NCBI GenBank assembly: GCA_021234155.1
Contig: JAJEKV010000033.1
Location: 5,630,635-5,694,634 of the forward strand
DNA: 64,000 nt
Source: Isoetes taiwanensis
Taxonomy: Eukaryota; Streptophyta; Lycopodiopsida; Isoetales; Isoetaceae
Direction of reading: 5' to 3'
Under the pieces are notes generated by a model. That model saw only the letters and a list, made by a program, of their open reading frames with translations, was not told the origin of the DNA and searched no databases. Both the position numbers and the translations under genes were made by a program. The stretch's first letter is position 1; every line of letters starts with the position of its first letter. Positions 1 to 12,333 of this stretch are shown piece after piece.

Positions 1-1704
1 AAAGCACCCTAACCTTCTGGTGGGGAAGTGAGCTCCATGTCCACGCCCAAACCGAAAGCACCATCGCGGAACCCGAAGCCGCAGAGACCACTTGCTCAAG
101 GGGCGGTGTGTCATGAATGGCCAACACCCAAGAAGAAGACCGCACAAAGCAAGAAGACACAACATCCGGATGAACCTTCCAAACCTCGCACCACTACATC
201 ATCCCGAGGGACTATAGGTATGTGTAGCGGAATACTCCCCGCCACGCTGCGTTCCCAGATAGCCTTGGCCACGCCCCTCGTGCAAAAGCGAAGCTCGAAA
301 AAACTCCCATGAAGCGAAATGACCACCCCAATACCAATCCTCCAAGGTGAGCACAAAGAGCTCGCCTCCAACGGGCCTATGTCCGAAAGCATGCGCAGTG
401 GCAGCCCAAGGGCAAATGCTAGGGGGTAGAGGAAACCCACAAGAAAGGAGAAGAGTGGTGATAAACCGAGGCATAATCTAGCTGGAAGAGCACACGCACA
501 TGATCCCAAGTCCCCAACACCCCCGGGTGGAGAAAAGGGGATGCATGTGGGAAAGGCCGAGACCATACAACAAAGTGCCTGTGGCAACTCCACATGCACA
601 GAGGGCTTCCCAAACGCCACACAATGGCTAAGAGATCGCAACAACAAATACCAGCACCAGGAGAAGATGCTCCATCCTGCGTAATGCTCCAAACAAACTT
701 GGAGACCAACATCTTACTATGCAGCCAAATCCGAATGGCCAAGCCCCCATCCTCCCGGGCGGAGACACTTCCACCAAGCCACCTTAACAACCGCCCCTTC
801 ATCGCCCCCCCCCACACAAAAATTTGAACAATCTTATCCAAAGCTCAGATCTTACCCTCGAGAGCTAGCATCGCAGATGTCCGATATACACATGAGTGCT
901 ACACAGTACTGACTTGGCAATAGTGATCCTACCTGCCATGGACAACTTGCTACCCTTCCACCAATTGAGGTGTTTCTGCAACCCCTGCAAAATCTCATCC
1001 CACACCCACCCCATGGAAACATCCCCTCCAAAGGGAATACCCAATAGCTTAGTACACACATTACCTGGAAGCATCTTCCAAGGAAATAGAGCCAAACAAG
1101 GGGGAGGCGGAGTCAGCTGGGCCCATAATGCGGAGCACTTACCCCAATTCAGAAGAATGCCCGAGGCCAAGGAGAAAGTATCCAACAAACCCTTCACATT
1201 TCGCAAATTCCTCTCTTCTGCCACCAAGAAGAGGAAAGTGTCATCGGCGAACTGGTTAATAATCTGCTGGCTACCATCTTGCATCCGAAGCCCATCCACC
1301 ATGCCCTCCCAACTGAGACAGTGCCTCTGCCACAATGACAAAAACGACGCTAAAGGGCGCCCCTAACGCACCCCTCTGCCTAAGGAGAAAAAGGCAGAGG
1401 GTTCACCCTGGCACACCATCAGAGTCGTGTAGACCTATGCTTGACTTCATGATCGTCTCTCAGTAAAGCATGGACCACAGCCCAACGCTAACATCATGGC
1501 AGACAAGAACTCCCAACGGACACTATCGTAAGCTTTGGCAAAGTCAAGCTTAAGATAGGCAATGCCTTGACTTGTTCTTCTGGCCCAATAAAGACCCTCA
1601 TAAGCTGCAGCAACATTAGTCAAAATGTTCCTCCCAGGGACAAACCCAGACTGCACCTTACTAATGGAAGAAGTCAACACCGGCTTCAACTTCTCTTTAA
1701 AGGC
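1..1704 (-). mobile_element. LINE A (L1-type), 3' part of ORF2, degenerate
   Basis: Minus-strand remains of an L1-type ORF2. Blocks at 1447-1689 (QSGFVPGRNI; LDFAKAYDSVRWEF, RT motif A) and 865-1341 (QFADDTFLF, the FADD catalytic box; LSMAGRITIAKSVL, thumb region) read as plant L1 reverse transcriptase. Block 419-841 has the region after the RT (WGGA..KGRLLRWL, EDGGLAIRIW). Stops and frameshifts separate all of them. The 5' half of the same element lies at 9816-10912; the reading frame would continue from its KIIAKALA into the LKPVLTSS here. The left end of the element lies outside the window. The element is dead and old. Confidence 0.85.
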
Positions 1705-2659
1705 TTTTTTTTTTTTTTTTTTTTTTGAGGGAACGAGATTTTTTCCATTAATTGTATATTAGAAAATACATAGAATCCAAGTCTTTGATCAGAAGGGATC
1801 AAAGTACTGTAGATGTTGGAGCAAAACATGAAATAAAAGCCAAATAATAACCAAGTGCATATCCAAAATAATGAGTGATATGCCTTATATGCCAAAAATA
1901 GTTGTTCCTGATTTGAGATACTAAGGAAATATAGAGTTGTGTATGCAAGCCGAAATTCTTCTTCCTGATAAACTGAAGATTGGAAAATCCTTGTAGTAAC
2001 AGAAGCATAGAGTCGCCAATTGCCTGCAAGATACAAGTAGAATAGACAACATAGTGGCAGGTTAAATAAGAGACAGAGTTTATTGGTCAAGGAATGGAAA
2101 GCGGTCAGAGAAAGCTGGGCTTAGGATGAAATTGGTTTTCTTTCCCCAGTCCAAGCACTCCAGCAAGTCAGAAACACATGAAGTGGCCATCAGAATGAGC
2201 AAATTTCCATATGCATCAGCTTTGCATCTGTGATAGTAATAGCATTCCCTGTAGAAATTGAACTGCCTGTCTGTCATATGCATGCTAGTAGTTTCCAAGA
2301 ACCAGAATAATGTAATCATTTGATAAGTGCTTTTGCAGAACTCATAAGTCCAATGGATCTCAGAGACTGGAAATTCATGAAGGCTCGGGAAAATTCTGTC
2401 ATGGATTTTTGATTTCCAGTAATAATCCTGATAAGCATTCACCTGAGTGTTAATCTGCCCCTTATATCTGATAGCTTCCTTGAGGTCAAAGCTGGTATCC
2501 AGATCCCTCTTGCAAAACTCCAGATAATCTAGCACAATCATAGTAAAGACTACTATTAGTATTCGTGCAATGCAATTTAAATAAATTGAACTTTCCATAA
2601 TAACTCCCAATACTATTCCATTTTTCATTAAATGAATCTGTTTGCCCTTTTTGAACAGT

Positions 2660-5600
2660 AGCAGTACTTTGCAACTCATGAATAATATTTAGTTTAATCC
2701 AGAAGATGGAGGTCGATTGATTCCCATATAGGCATCTGTTCATGTGTTTCCATATATTCCATAACACAATAAAAAGAATAGTGTTGTGAAAAGCATCATT
2801 GGTTAGGAAATAATCAATAAAAGAGTTAGCCTTTTTAACTTTGAATTTGTCTTCACACCAACTCCACAAATCATTTAGTTTCCTACAGTGAAAAATGTGA
2901 GGCATTGATTCAGCTGAGTCTTGACATAGAGGACACGAAGAAGAGATTGGGGTCAGGCCTTTTTTTAACCTGCTAGGATTGTAAATTTTAGCTGTAGAAT
3001 CAAGATTTGGCAGGCTTTTATTTGCCAATAACCAAATAAAGAAGGAGATTCTTGGGGTGCAAAATGAAAGCCAGATATTACTGCAGACTTTAGTGTCCAA
3101 TTCATCATTCAAATTCCAATAATGTTTAGCTTTTGAAGGCCTTCCATTATTTGCTAGCAAACTATATATCAGGGAGACCTTATTTTTAGGCTTACCTTTA
3201 CATAACCAATCCATAGGCAAGTCAATATTCCCAATATTGACATTTGAAAGGAGGGCTTTAATGTGAATAAATAGCCTTTTATCAGACAAAGTTCCACTCA
3301 CTTTCCTTTTTAAAGCAGTCCAGGTGATCCATCTGTTATCAACTCGAAGGTCCCCAATAACATTAATGCCTGCATTTTTCCATTTTCTATAAATTCTAGG
3401 GTGCTTGAAAGCCAAGGGGATGCTTCTGGAATTTGAAAGAGAAGGGTTCCAGAAAATAGAAGTTTGAGAGTTGAAATTCCCCTGATGATCAAAGCAACTC
3501 GAGATTTTATTCCATGCAACAATCATGTTTCTCATAATTGGGGAGATGTCAGGGGCAGGCTGAATAGGGAAGAAGGCAGAAGATGGCAAAAAATGCTCTA
3601 CTGATGGATGGCCCTTAAGTTTACACTTATTAAGCCAATATTTAATGAAAACAGTAGCAGGATTATTGGTTTGAAAAAGAGTTTTCCAAATGTATTTACC
3701 AACTAGAGCTGAACCTTGTATGAAAAGATCCTTACAACCAATACCCCCCTTCGATTTAGACTTAGTCAAGTAATTCCAATTAATTAAATGATGTTTACCC
3801 CATATGAAATTTCTAATGATTTTCTCCAGCTGTAAATAGACAGATTTTGGGGCAAGTAAGGCAGAAGAAAAATAAATGTGAGAACTTGCAATAACATTGT
3901 TTGCAATAATGGTTCTCCCCGCCATAGAGAGACAGCTGCCAAAGTAATTCAATTTCCTTTTAATATTGGAAATGATAGGAGTCCATAGCCCTTTAATATT
4001 GTTGTCCTGAGATAAAGGTAACCCCAGTAGTTTAGATGCCTGAGTAGGATTCAAGCAGTTGATGCCACATATGGTTTGCTGACCTGTCTCACCAATAATA
4101 TTACATTTGTTTAATTAGTTAAGGGAGATTCCAGAGGCAGCACTGAAAGCTTGAATTATGTCAAGATATGCAGAAATATTGGAGGCATTATTCTGGAGGA
4201 AGCTAAAAGAATCATCTGCATATTGCAGTATGTTCATGTTTGAAGAATTGTCTGGCAAGATCAAACCTTTAATATGTCCTAAACTTTGTTGATGATTGAT
4301 CACTCTAGATAAGATCTCAGTGACAGCTATGAATATGTATGGGGCAAGGGGACATCCCTGCCTTACACCCCTAGCAAGTGAGAAAAAGGAGCCAGGAGAG
4401 CCATTAATTAGCACAGAAGATTGGGATCTAGAGTTCAGGCCGAGAATCAAGCTGATAATCTTGTCAGAGAAGCCAAGGTAATTCAGGGCAAATTTTATGA
4501 AATTCCAGTGTACAGTGTCGAAAGCCTTAGAAAAATCTAACTTTAGCAAAACACAGTTTTGACCAGACTACTTACTCCAATGAAGACCCTCAACAGCTGC
4601 AATATAGTTATCAAGAATATACCTGTTTGGGAGAAAAGCTGACTGAGAAGGATTGATGACTTTTTGAAGATGGCCTTTAATTCTGTTAGCAATAATCTTA
4701 GCACAGACTTTATAGGAGGTGTTAGTCAAAGAGATTGGCCTCCAGTCTGTAAAAGCTGAGGGATCCTCATTCTTAGGAATCAAAGAAATTAGGCCAGCAG
4801 AGATTGCAGGGTGCAAATGATTAGAGTTCCAAAAACCATGGATCATTCTAGAAAAATCCATTTGAATGATATCCCAGAAATGAATGAAAAAATTAGATTG
4901 ACGTCTGGACCAGGACTTTCCCCCTTAGCAAGTGAGGTTAAAGTTTTATAAATCTCGTCAACAATAGGCAAATTGGAAATGTTCTGATTCAAATCCTCAG
5001 TATGAGTTGAGGCTGGATTATTTGGAATATTCTGGATCATATCATAAAAAGCATTAGCTTTGCTGGCAGTATTCGAATCAAAGGCTTGTTGAGAGAAAAG
5101 CTGAGCATACTTAGAGCTAAAAAAATTGGAGATATCAGAGTGATTATCAAGACTGATATTATCCTCAGTGATGATTTTAGAAATATTGGATTTGAGCAGC
5201 TTATTCTTGGCAACCCTAAAAAAGAATTTAGAATTGCCCTTGTCTAGATTAGCATGGTACTTTAGCTTGCATGAAATAGCTGACCCTTTGGCTTCAAATT
5301 CCTCTATCAATTTGATTGAGTTTTCAAGATTTCCTTCCAGAAGATGCAAATTTGGATTAAGGGGATCATTTTGAAGATGCATCCTGATATCCTTGATATC
5401 TTGCAAGTATTTAAATTTCTCAGCATTCTTTTGAGTAAGCTGATTTTTAGCCCAGCTTTTAATCCAACCTTTAGCAGCTTTAATGTTGGCATAGAACTCT
5501 TTCATGGAGGTAGAATTACTCAAACCAACTCTGGGAAGATTTAAGTAGAAGGCTTTGAATTCAGCACAAAAAACCTCAGATTTCAGAAGAGAACGGTTAA

Positions 5601-6351
5601 ATTTAAAAGGTATGTTACCTTGTCTCTTAGGTGAAATATCATGCTTAGTAGTCAAGAATTGAGGCTGATGATCAGAAATGGAGGTGCACTCATCACTAGT
5701 TACAAGGCAATTATCCCATAAATCATTGGTCAAATTGGTGATATAAAATCTATCTAGAGCACAGAAGACTCTCTTGTTACCATCTTGTTTGTTACTCCAA
5801 GTAAATTTAGCAGTGGAAGAGGGGATATGATGCATGAGATGGTTGTCAATCAAATTATCCCAGGAAATCTTCTCACCAGAAGAGAGATTAAGTTGCTTCC
5901 CTACCTTGAGGTCCCAGGATGGAGTATTGTTGAAGTCCCCCCCTAAAATCCAAGTTGAGATACCTTGGTTTTGAAGCCAGCTATTTATGTTGCACCATTG
6001 AGATTCTCTCTCTCTGGAGTCAGTGGAAGCATAAATATTGATGATTCCAAAAGCATTATCTGCAGAGGAGAAAGTAATAGCCTGCCATCTATTGCACGGG
6101 CTATTATATAAGGAGGTGTGCTTAAGGTCCTTCCAGATAATGCATAAACCCCCTGAAGTACCTGTAGCTTCAATCCATATGGAGGCACTCCCTGGGGAAA
6201 TCCAATCAGCTAAATTTGAGCATTCGAATTGTGGAAGTTCCAATTCCTGAAGCATGATAATATCAGCCTTGTATTGCTTAATTTGAGCTATTGCTCTTCT
6301 TCTTTTAAGGGGGCCTTTAATCCCCCTTAAATTCCATGATAGAATCTTCAT
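2660..6351 (-). pseudogene. LINE B ORF2: endonuclease + reverse transcriptase + zinc-binding tail, broken
   Basis: Begins at an ATG at 6351 (MKILSWNLRGIKGP), the usual start of a plant L1 ORF2. The apurinic-type endonuclease/exonuclease/phosphatase domain spans the first ~240 residues, with LQELELP, GGDFNNTPSW and SDHQPQ. It is followed by a linker and RT blocks: WRPISLTNTSYK (4568-4861), KLDFSKAFDTVHW, GVRQGCPLAPYIF and LQYADDSF (4115-4549), then the thumb (LSMAGRTIIANNVI). The C-terminal zf-RVT-like domain has CPLCQDSAESMPHIFHC and the W-x-W region (2486-4054). At least three frame breaks (near 4850, 4555 and 4060) make it non-functional. Same subfamily as LINE C. Confidence 0.85.
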
Positions 6352-6431
6352 TGCAGGAGACTAGGAAGAATGAGAAGCTGAGATTAATGGTTTCTCAATT
6401 TTTTCTTTTGCCTAGTATTAGCTGCAGGAGT

Positions 6432-9246
6432 TTAAGACAAGGCTTGGCCTTTTTTATGTTTAGCTTTTTTCCCCCTCTTGCAGTTTGAGGGATTTGGCTT
6501 ATCAATCAATCTATCAGAGGACATGTGCAGAAAAGAATCATCTTCCCAATTGGCTGCACTAAAAGTGTTGGGATCAGAGTTTTCCTTAATATTATTGAAC
6601 TCATCTATATCAGAGGAATGTGGGCACTCCCAAAATTTGGACTTACAACAATCAAGATCTAACATTGAATTAGGATTTAAATTATCAGGGATTAGACATG
6701 CTTGCCTGGCAGAGAGTTGATCCAAATCCTTTTTGCTTGCATCCTGCTTATTGTTCCCTTGTTCTTGCAACCCTTGCATTTCTGTACCACTGTCAACTGA
6801 ATTCCTGATTATATCTGCATTGGAATCATGTCTATTTATATTTAAAGGCTCCTGGCTTTTTTCCTCTCTGTCACCTATTTTTTCTATATCCATCACTTCA
6901 TCTGCACTTCCATCAAAGATCTTCTGATTATTGCAGAGAATCTTTAATAACCAAGGTAGTGAAATCCATATCTTGTTGCAATTCTGCTAACTGGACTGCA
7001 ATGACTGGGGAGAGTCCACCAAAGTTATCAGAAGGAATTGGTTGGGAAATAAAATTGGGAGAGAGATCAATGAGATCAGGTTCCAGGTTTGTTAAGGTGG
7101 GAGAGCTTAAGGATGAAGGGACAAAGGCAATTGGCTCCAATGTGTCTGCACAGAAATCTTCAGATAAGTCAGTTAGAACATTAAAGGTGTTAGAACAAAA
7201 AACCTTTGAAGATATATCCTTTGATGAAGTCTCTTTAGAGGTGGTAGCAGCAATCTCCTGATTTGTTGGTGAGGAGCATTCATGAACAAGTAAATTTGGA
7301 GAAGCAGTGGCAATGGCTTTCTTTGTGGAATCCTGCTCAATTTTCTTGTTTGGCTCAGAAATTGTCACTTTCTTTGCATTGGAGACATCAGATACAGTGT
7401 TTTGCTCAGTATTTTCATTATGTATAATTAATGGAACCTCGTTTCCATTGATATTTTGGTGAAGTGCTTTGACAAAATTCTTGTCTCTGCAATTGTTGTT
7501 GTTGAAGCCAATTTTTCGAGTAGACTTTCCTTTATCATTTTGATATGGCCCCAAGGTTGAATGTATAACAATTCCCTTGTTATATTTCTTGTGCTGCAGA
7601 TCGAGCATAGCAGTATTTTTGCTAGATTCCAATATGGAATTCAAGGTGTTATGGAGATCCAGAGTGCAGCTAGACAATGGAGCCTTTCCCTTTAATACCA
7701 TCCTGTCTTGATTTTTAACCTGGTTTGATGTATCTGCTGAGGTCTGCTCTTGCAAGTTGAATTTCTCAGTGGGAACCTTGTTGCTTGTTTTAAGGTTATC
7801 CACATTACCCCTGTTCAAAACATTTACTTTGACAATGGGTTGAGATAGAGAAGAAAAACCAGACTGAGATGAGAAACCAGAGAATTGACTCGAAGTTGAA
7901 GCTTTGGCAGTGTTTTCTGTTACTTTGGCTTGAGCCAAATTTCTTTTCCTTTGTATTCTTCTGAAGCTGCCATTACTATTTCTGAAGCTGTTGTTATCCA
8001 TATGCTTCTCTTCATGCAGAACATGTTTGCCTTGCTGGCTGGGAGCCTGAACATGACCTTGACATTGATGATCTGAGAGTAGGTCCAAATTCCCAGTATT
8101 TGAATGACCTGCTTTCTCTGAAGATTCTGAGCAATATGAACTAGAGAAATGCCTGAAATTGCAATTAGTGCATAGGTTTGGTAGACCTACCCATCTAAGT
8201 TGAAAGGAAGCATTTGATCCAAAGAAATCAGTGAAAGGGATGGAGATGGGAATTGGCTTGGAACAGTCAACTTGGACATAACACCTTGGTGGCTTAGAAA
8301 GAAAGAATTCAGAGGCAATATATGTTCCAATCGAGTTGAAGATTTTGGAAAAACAATCTTCATGCCAGTAGATTGGGCTTAGATCATTCATTTGGACATG
8401 AGCAATGCAAAGTTTCTCAAAATCTGAAAGAGTGAGATTGGGAGCCCATTTAAGAAAGTGAAGTTGAAAGGCATCACAAGTGGCTCGACCTGTTTTAAGA
8501 AGGTAGTTGGCAGTTCTTGGAGATCCACACTCGATCATGATGTAAGGGAAATTTAGCCAGAAGATGGAGTTAATGATAATCCCTTTATGGAGTTTAAGCA
8601 ATTGGTCCCACATTCTTTCAATTTTCAGGCCAACCTTATCAACCCTAACCAATACAGCATTATTTTGCAAGGATTGAATTCTTGATGCTATAGCATTGGA
8701 TTGGAGTTTAATACCTTTGAAAGAGAGAATCGTTGGCGGGGTTTGAACTTTCATAACATCCAATTGGTTTGCCAGTTCTTGATCAGTGAAGATTTCTTGA
8801 GTTGGCCTCGAAGGTCCACTTCTGATAGGAATACCATTTGCATCAAGAACTGGAACACCATTGTAGCCCGGGTCTTTAGAGAGATCATCCCATATTGGCG
8901 TGGATCGATCAAGATGATACATTCCTTTTGATTTCAGACCTGGGTCAGAAAAGTCTCCAAATTTTATGAAAGAAGAGGGTTGCTCATGAAATTTACTTAA
9001 CTGGGAAAGCAAATCGGCTCGATCACTGGCTGGCAGGAGCATAAACTCGTGAAGAAACGAAATAGAACTGATGTTTAGGGTTTTAGCAGGGGGATATTTA
9101 GTTTTTATGGAATTTACAGCCGAAGCCATTAAAGTTTGGAAAAGGCAGGAGACAACAACAAAAGGAGGAGAAGAAATGAAAATTAGAGGGAAAATTAAGA
9201 AATGAATGCAGAGAGGAGAATGAAAAGCAGAGGAGCTAGCTATCAA
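6432..9246 (-). pseudogene. LINE B ORF1 (gag-like RNA-binding protein), one frame break
   Basis: A 772-codon frame (6928-9246) continues in another frame at 6432-6896. The N-terminal third resembles the DUF4283-type RNA-binding domain of plant L1 ORF1 proteins. It is followed by a short cysteine cluster (LCTNCNFRHFSSSYC) in the position where these proteins carry a zinc knuckle. The rest is low-complexity and rich in Ser, Asn and Lys. The hydrophobic first ~40 residues are probably leader translated from 5' UTR; a start at the internal MASAVNSIK (about 9129) is more natural. It would coat the LINE RNA. A break near 6925 separates the acidic C-terminal tail. Confidence 0.7.
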
Positions 9247-9815
9247 CTAGAAGGATCTGAGTACCAAAGATATGCCAAGAATTGCGAAAGAGGCCCGAAT
9301 CTAGTTAAATTTATTGCTCAGAGTAGACTTTCACAATAATCTTTTCCTCCACCCAATCACAATTAACTCTAAATATTCCTGTTGCCGAGATATGTCTGTT
9401 TCCAATGAATTCTTCTAACCAAGAATCAAGCATTTGAACTTCAAATTCTGTGCAGCTCGGAACAAAAGAGTATTCTTTCTGAAAAAGATGATCTGGAAAC
9501 CACTGATCTATAATTAAAGAATTCCACAGATCAGAAGGAGAGCCACTCAAAAAACCACATGTAAATCTTGCACCCTGTTTGACAATAGCAAAAATCTTAG
9601 TATCCATAGAAAGCTAGGAATTAGGAGATTCCGAATTTGCTGACCCTCTACAGGGCCAGCTAGTAAATTCCTTCGAAATCTCTGTCAAACTGGGATCAAT
9701 TCAGTGGGAGAGGTCGAAATTCTGCCAAGAAATGGTTTGTAACCGAAAAGGAGGGAAAAGACAAGGAAAACAAGATTGTAGGCGCACGTCCCATTTTCCG
9801 AGCCATCCTCTGCCA
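9247..9815 (-). other. Probable LINE B 5' UTR
   Basis: Between the ORF1 start and the point where LINE A coding resumes. It holds one open stretch (9311-9607, 98 codons) with no family I recognise, and nothing else. Confidence 0.4.
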
Positions 9816-10912
9816 GGGCTTTCGCAATAATCTTATACACAGAGGACAACAAGGAGATAGGCCTCCAATCATTAATAGTAGAAGGCTGCTTAACCTTAGG
9901 AATCAAGGAAATGCATGCGGTATTCAAGATCCTATCCATTTGAGAAGACTGCAGCAACTCAAGATACACCTGGTACACCGACTCACCAGCCTACTCCCAA
10001 TAAGTTTGAAAGAACTCCACAGGGATGCCATCCAGCCCAGGACATTTATCCTTGGCCATGCACATACATGCCGCCGCTAAATCCTCTTTGGAGAGATCCT
10101 CCTCCAAACTCTCACGCTGGTGAGGCAGAATAGATGGCTTAACAGCCCCCAAAACAAGCTCTTGCATCTCCTGCTCATAGAGAAGAGTGCACTGTGCGAA
10201 AAACCCTGAGAAATGGGCATGCACATACCTCTGCAAATCAGTGGGATCCTCCAAAGTCCGGCCATCAGGCAAAGCAAGGGACGCCATAGATGCTGCATAT
10301 CGCCGCTGCCTAGCTGCTCTGAAGAACACCGACGAACTTGTGTCCCTCTCCTTCAACTAGGTAAGGGCCGCCTTCACACGTGCCTCCCGCACTTTAACCT
10401 GCTCCAGAGCAACAATATGCTGCAACACTGCATTCTCCCTAATGCCATCAGAAGGCTGCGCCCCAATCTTCTCCAACTCCTGATAGAGACCATGCAACTC
10501 CTGCTGCACACGTTGCCTACCAAAGACCTTGGCAAAACGCTTCACCCTGGCCAATGCAGTCATCATACCAGACATACCCTTCAGAGATGAAAAGGTATCA
10601 AGCCACAACTCCTGGCACTGGGCCGAGAAATCCGCATCAGCCAGAAGCCGGGTGTTCAACCGGAACACCGTCCTAGAGGGCCGAGAGGCAACCGGACCCT
10701 GACTGGACAAAACCTGAGGGTAATGATCAGAAATGGAGGTAGACAGAATGTTACTCTGGCGCAAAGAGGGCACACCATCCAATGCACATGGGGAAGCATA
10801 ACGCCGGTCATGCCTAGCATATGCCCGGCCCACACCAATCTGCCTATTACAATATGTGAAAGACAAGTCCCCAGGGACCTCAACCAAGGGCAAATCCTGC
10901 AACAAACGAGAC
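9816..10912 (-). mobile_element. LINE A, 5' part (end of endonuclease to start of RT)
   Basis: On the minus strand, 10357-10905 carries the end of an endonuclease domain (GVPSLRQSNILSTSISDHYPQ, the conserved SDH motif) and the linker. Block 9991-10356 holds the pre-RT region (CPGLDGIPVEFFQTYWE). Block 9816-9978 holds RT fingers (ISLIPKVKQPSTINDWRPISLLSSVYKIIAKALA). The frame then runs into LINE B. The first half of the endonuclease is absent at 10912, so the copy is 5'-truncated, as is common for LINEs. Confidence 0.8.
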
Positions 10913-10954
10913 CACTAAGTTATCTAATTAATCTTTTTATTTTTTCGAATAGTT

Positions 10955-11235
10955 GTTTAGCCATGGAACCCCCCTCCCCCTTCCCCTTTTGCCCCATTGC
11001 TCTCCCCCTTTGCCCCTCCTCCTCTTCCCCATGCCCTGCCCCTCCCCTTTGCCCTTCCCCGCTCCTCCCCTTCCCCAAGAGACCCTGCTCCTCCCCGTCC
11101 CCTTTGCCCTTCCCCTTCCTCCCCTTCCCCTCCCTCCCCATTTGCTCGGCCCCTCCCCTTTGCCCTTCCCCTCCCTCCCTCCTGTCTCCCCTTCCTTCCT
11201 ACTCTTCTTTCTCCACCACTCCCCTTCATTTTCTC
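10955..11235. repeat. Pyrimidine-rich low-complexity tract
   Basis: About 280 bp almost purely C and T on the plus strand, built from variants of CCCCTTTGCCC. Apparent ORFs on both strands here are composition artefacts. A complementary purine-rich tract lies at 11590-11790. Confidence 0.85.
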
Positions 11236-11316
11236 GGATTGTCGTGTGTAAATGTTATTCTTATTTTATCAAGGAAAAATCTAATAATGATTCAATGGCA
11301 ACTTACTTTTTTTTTT

Positions 11317-11461
11317 GCATGAGTCCCATTTTCAATCTGAGTCCCAAATGTCGAGATCTGACCCACTTTAATTAAATGCGACTTGTCATAACAAGTCGAA
11401 TTCAATTAAAGTGGGTTACATTCGGATGTTTGGAACTCATGTAGTGAAGTGGGACTCATGC
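11317..11461. repeat. 145-bp inverted repeat (MITE-like foldback)
   Basis: The termini GCATGAGTCCCA and TGGGACTCATGC are exact inverse complements. The inner arms also pair: CCCACTTTAATT with AATTAAAGTGGG, and GCGACTTGT with ACAAGTCG, around a loop of only a few bases. Flanked by a T run on the left and an A run on the right. A partial copy (GAGTCCCACTTTAATTAAAT) occurs near 32090, so this is a dispersed repeat. No target-site duplication could be fixed. Confidence 0.8.
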
Positions 11462-11589
11462 AGAAAAAAATTGAGTTTTGTATCGAATTTCTATTAGATT
11501 TTCACATCATACAACAAGTATTGATTCATGATATTTTCTCGCTATATTTACAAACAACCAGTTGAGAAAGTTCACAAATTTTACAAAGG

Positions 11590-11790
11590 ACATGTTGATA
11601 TATAGATATTGAAGAGGGGAAGGGGGAAGGGGCACATGTTAAGGAGGGAAAAGGGGGAAGGGCAGAGGGGGCACAAGTTGAGGAGGAGGAGGAGTGGGGA
11701 GGGGCAGAGAGGACCCATGTTGAGGATGGGTACAAGTTAAAGAGAGAATGGGGGAGGTGCACAAGTAAGAGTTGGAGAGAAGAGGATCTC
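11590..11790. repeat. Purine-rich low-complexity tract
   Basis: About 200 bp mostly G and A on the plus strand (GGGGAAGGGGGAAGGGG, GAGGAGGAGGAG). It mirrors the pyrimidine tract at 10955-11235 with the inverted repeat 11317-11461 between them. Confidence 0.8.
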
Positions 11791-11893
11791 CCCTTTAAAA
11801 AAAAGAAAAAAAATATATATATACAAGAAATTTAATGCGTCCTACGGTGCATGTTCGAGTTTTAGCATGTTCCTACGTGCATGTTTCTTTACA

Positions 11894-12145
11894 TTCTATA
11901 ACTTTTTAGAACATTCTAAGACTTTCAATATATTCTAGAACTTTCTGGAAGTATTTCCCTAGATTTCCTTACATTCCCGTAGATTCCCCTACATTCTAGA
12001 ACATTCTGAAACTTAATTTGGAACTTTCAAGAAGAATTTTCTTAGATCCCCCCTAGATTCTCTTATGTTCTAGAACTTTCTAGAAGATTCTCGAACTTTC
12101 TAGAGCCTTCCAGAACATTCTAGAACATTTCTGAACTAGCTAGAA
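11894..12145. repeat. 10-bp-period array of heat-shock-element-like units
   Basis: The sequence is a chain of alternating TTC and GAA triplets spaced by two bases (TTCnnGAAnn). In the core, 12068-12135, fourteen consecutive 5-bp units keep register with single-base mismatches only at 12103-12105 (GAG for GAA) and 12128-12130 (TTT for TTC). Weaker units extend back to 11894. TTCnnGAA inverted units are the known binding site of heat-shock factor trimers. Whether this array binds HSF is inference. Confidence 0.75.
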
Positions 12146-12218
12146 TGTTATAGTATATTTTATCTTAATGGGAATATTACCCTTAAGTATATTTGAAACA
12201 TAAATTCTTCATGGAATT

Positions 12219-12290
12219 AATGCTTGGTCTAGTGGTTAGAATGGGGGGTTGGGGGGTCAATAGGTAGGGTTCGAATCCCCCACACAACAT
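12219..12290 (+). mobile_element. tRNA-like SINE head (pol III A and B boxes)
   Basis: TGGTCTAGTGG at 12225-12235 matches the A box and GGTTCGAATCC at 12268-12278 matches the B box, 43 bases apart. The 5' and 3' ends do not form an acceptor stem, so this is a tRNA-derived SINE or tRNA relic rather than a working tRNA. The 3' end of the element is not clear; an A/T-rich stretch follows at 12288. Confidence 0.6.
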
Positions 12291-12333
12291 AAAAATTTTA
12301 AAAGCCTTTTCCTAAGGGATGAGCATTCAACTT

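Larger units (their letters stand above)
1705..9815 (-). mobile_element. LINE B, near full-length L1-type retrotransposon inserted into LINE A
   Basis: The poly(A) tail appears as a T run at 1705-1726. Upstream on the minus strand come ORF2 (6351 to about 2660) and ORF1 (9246 to about 6432), then about 550 bp of possible 5' UTR. The element interrupts the RT of LINE A, so it is younger than A. The 3' junction is sharp. The 5' junction near 9815 is inferred from where LINE A coding resumes. A short imperfect match (8 of 12 bases) flanks the two ends but is too weak to call as a target-site duplication. About 8.1 kb long. Confidence 0.85.

Noticed and set aside
10997-11322. Several overlapping ORFs rich in Pro, Leu and Ser, or Gly, Arg and Glu
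   Set aside because: They are translations of the pyrimidine-rich tract; no domain and no splice context.
12219-12290. Functional tRNA gene
   Set aside because: Good A and B boxes, but no acceptor stem or proper anticodon arm; treated as a SINE head.
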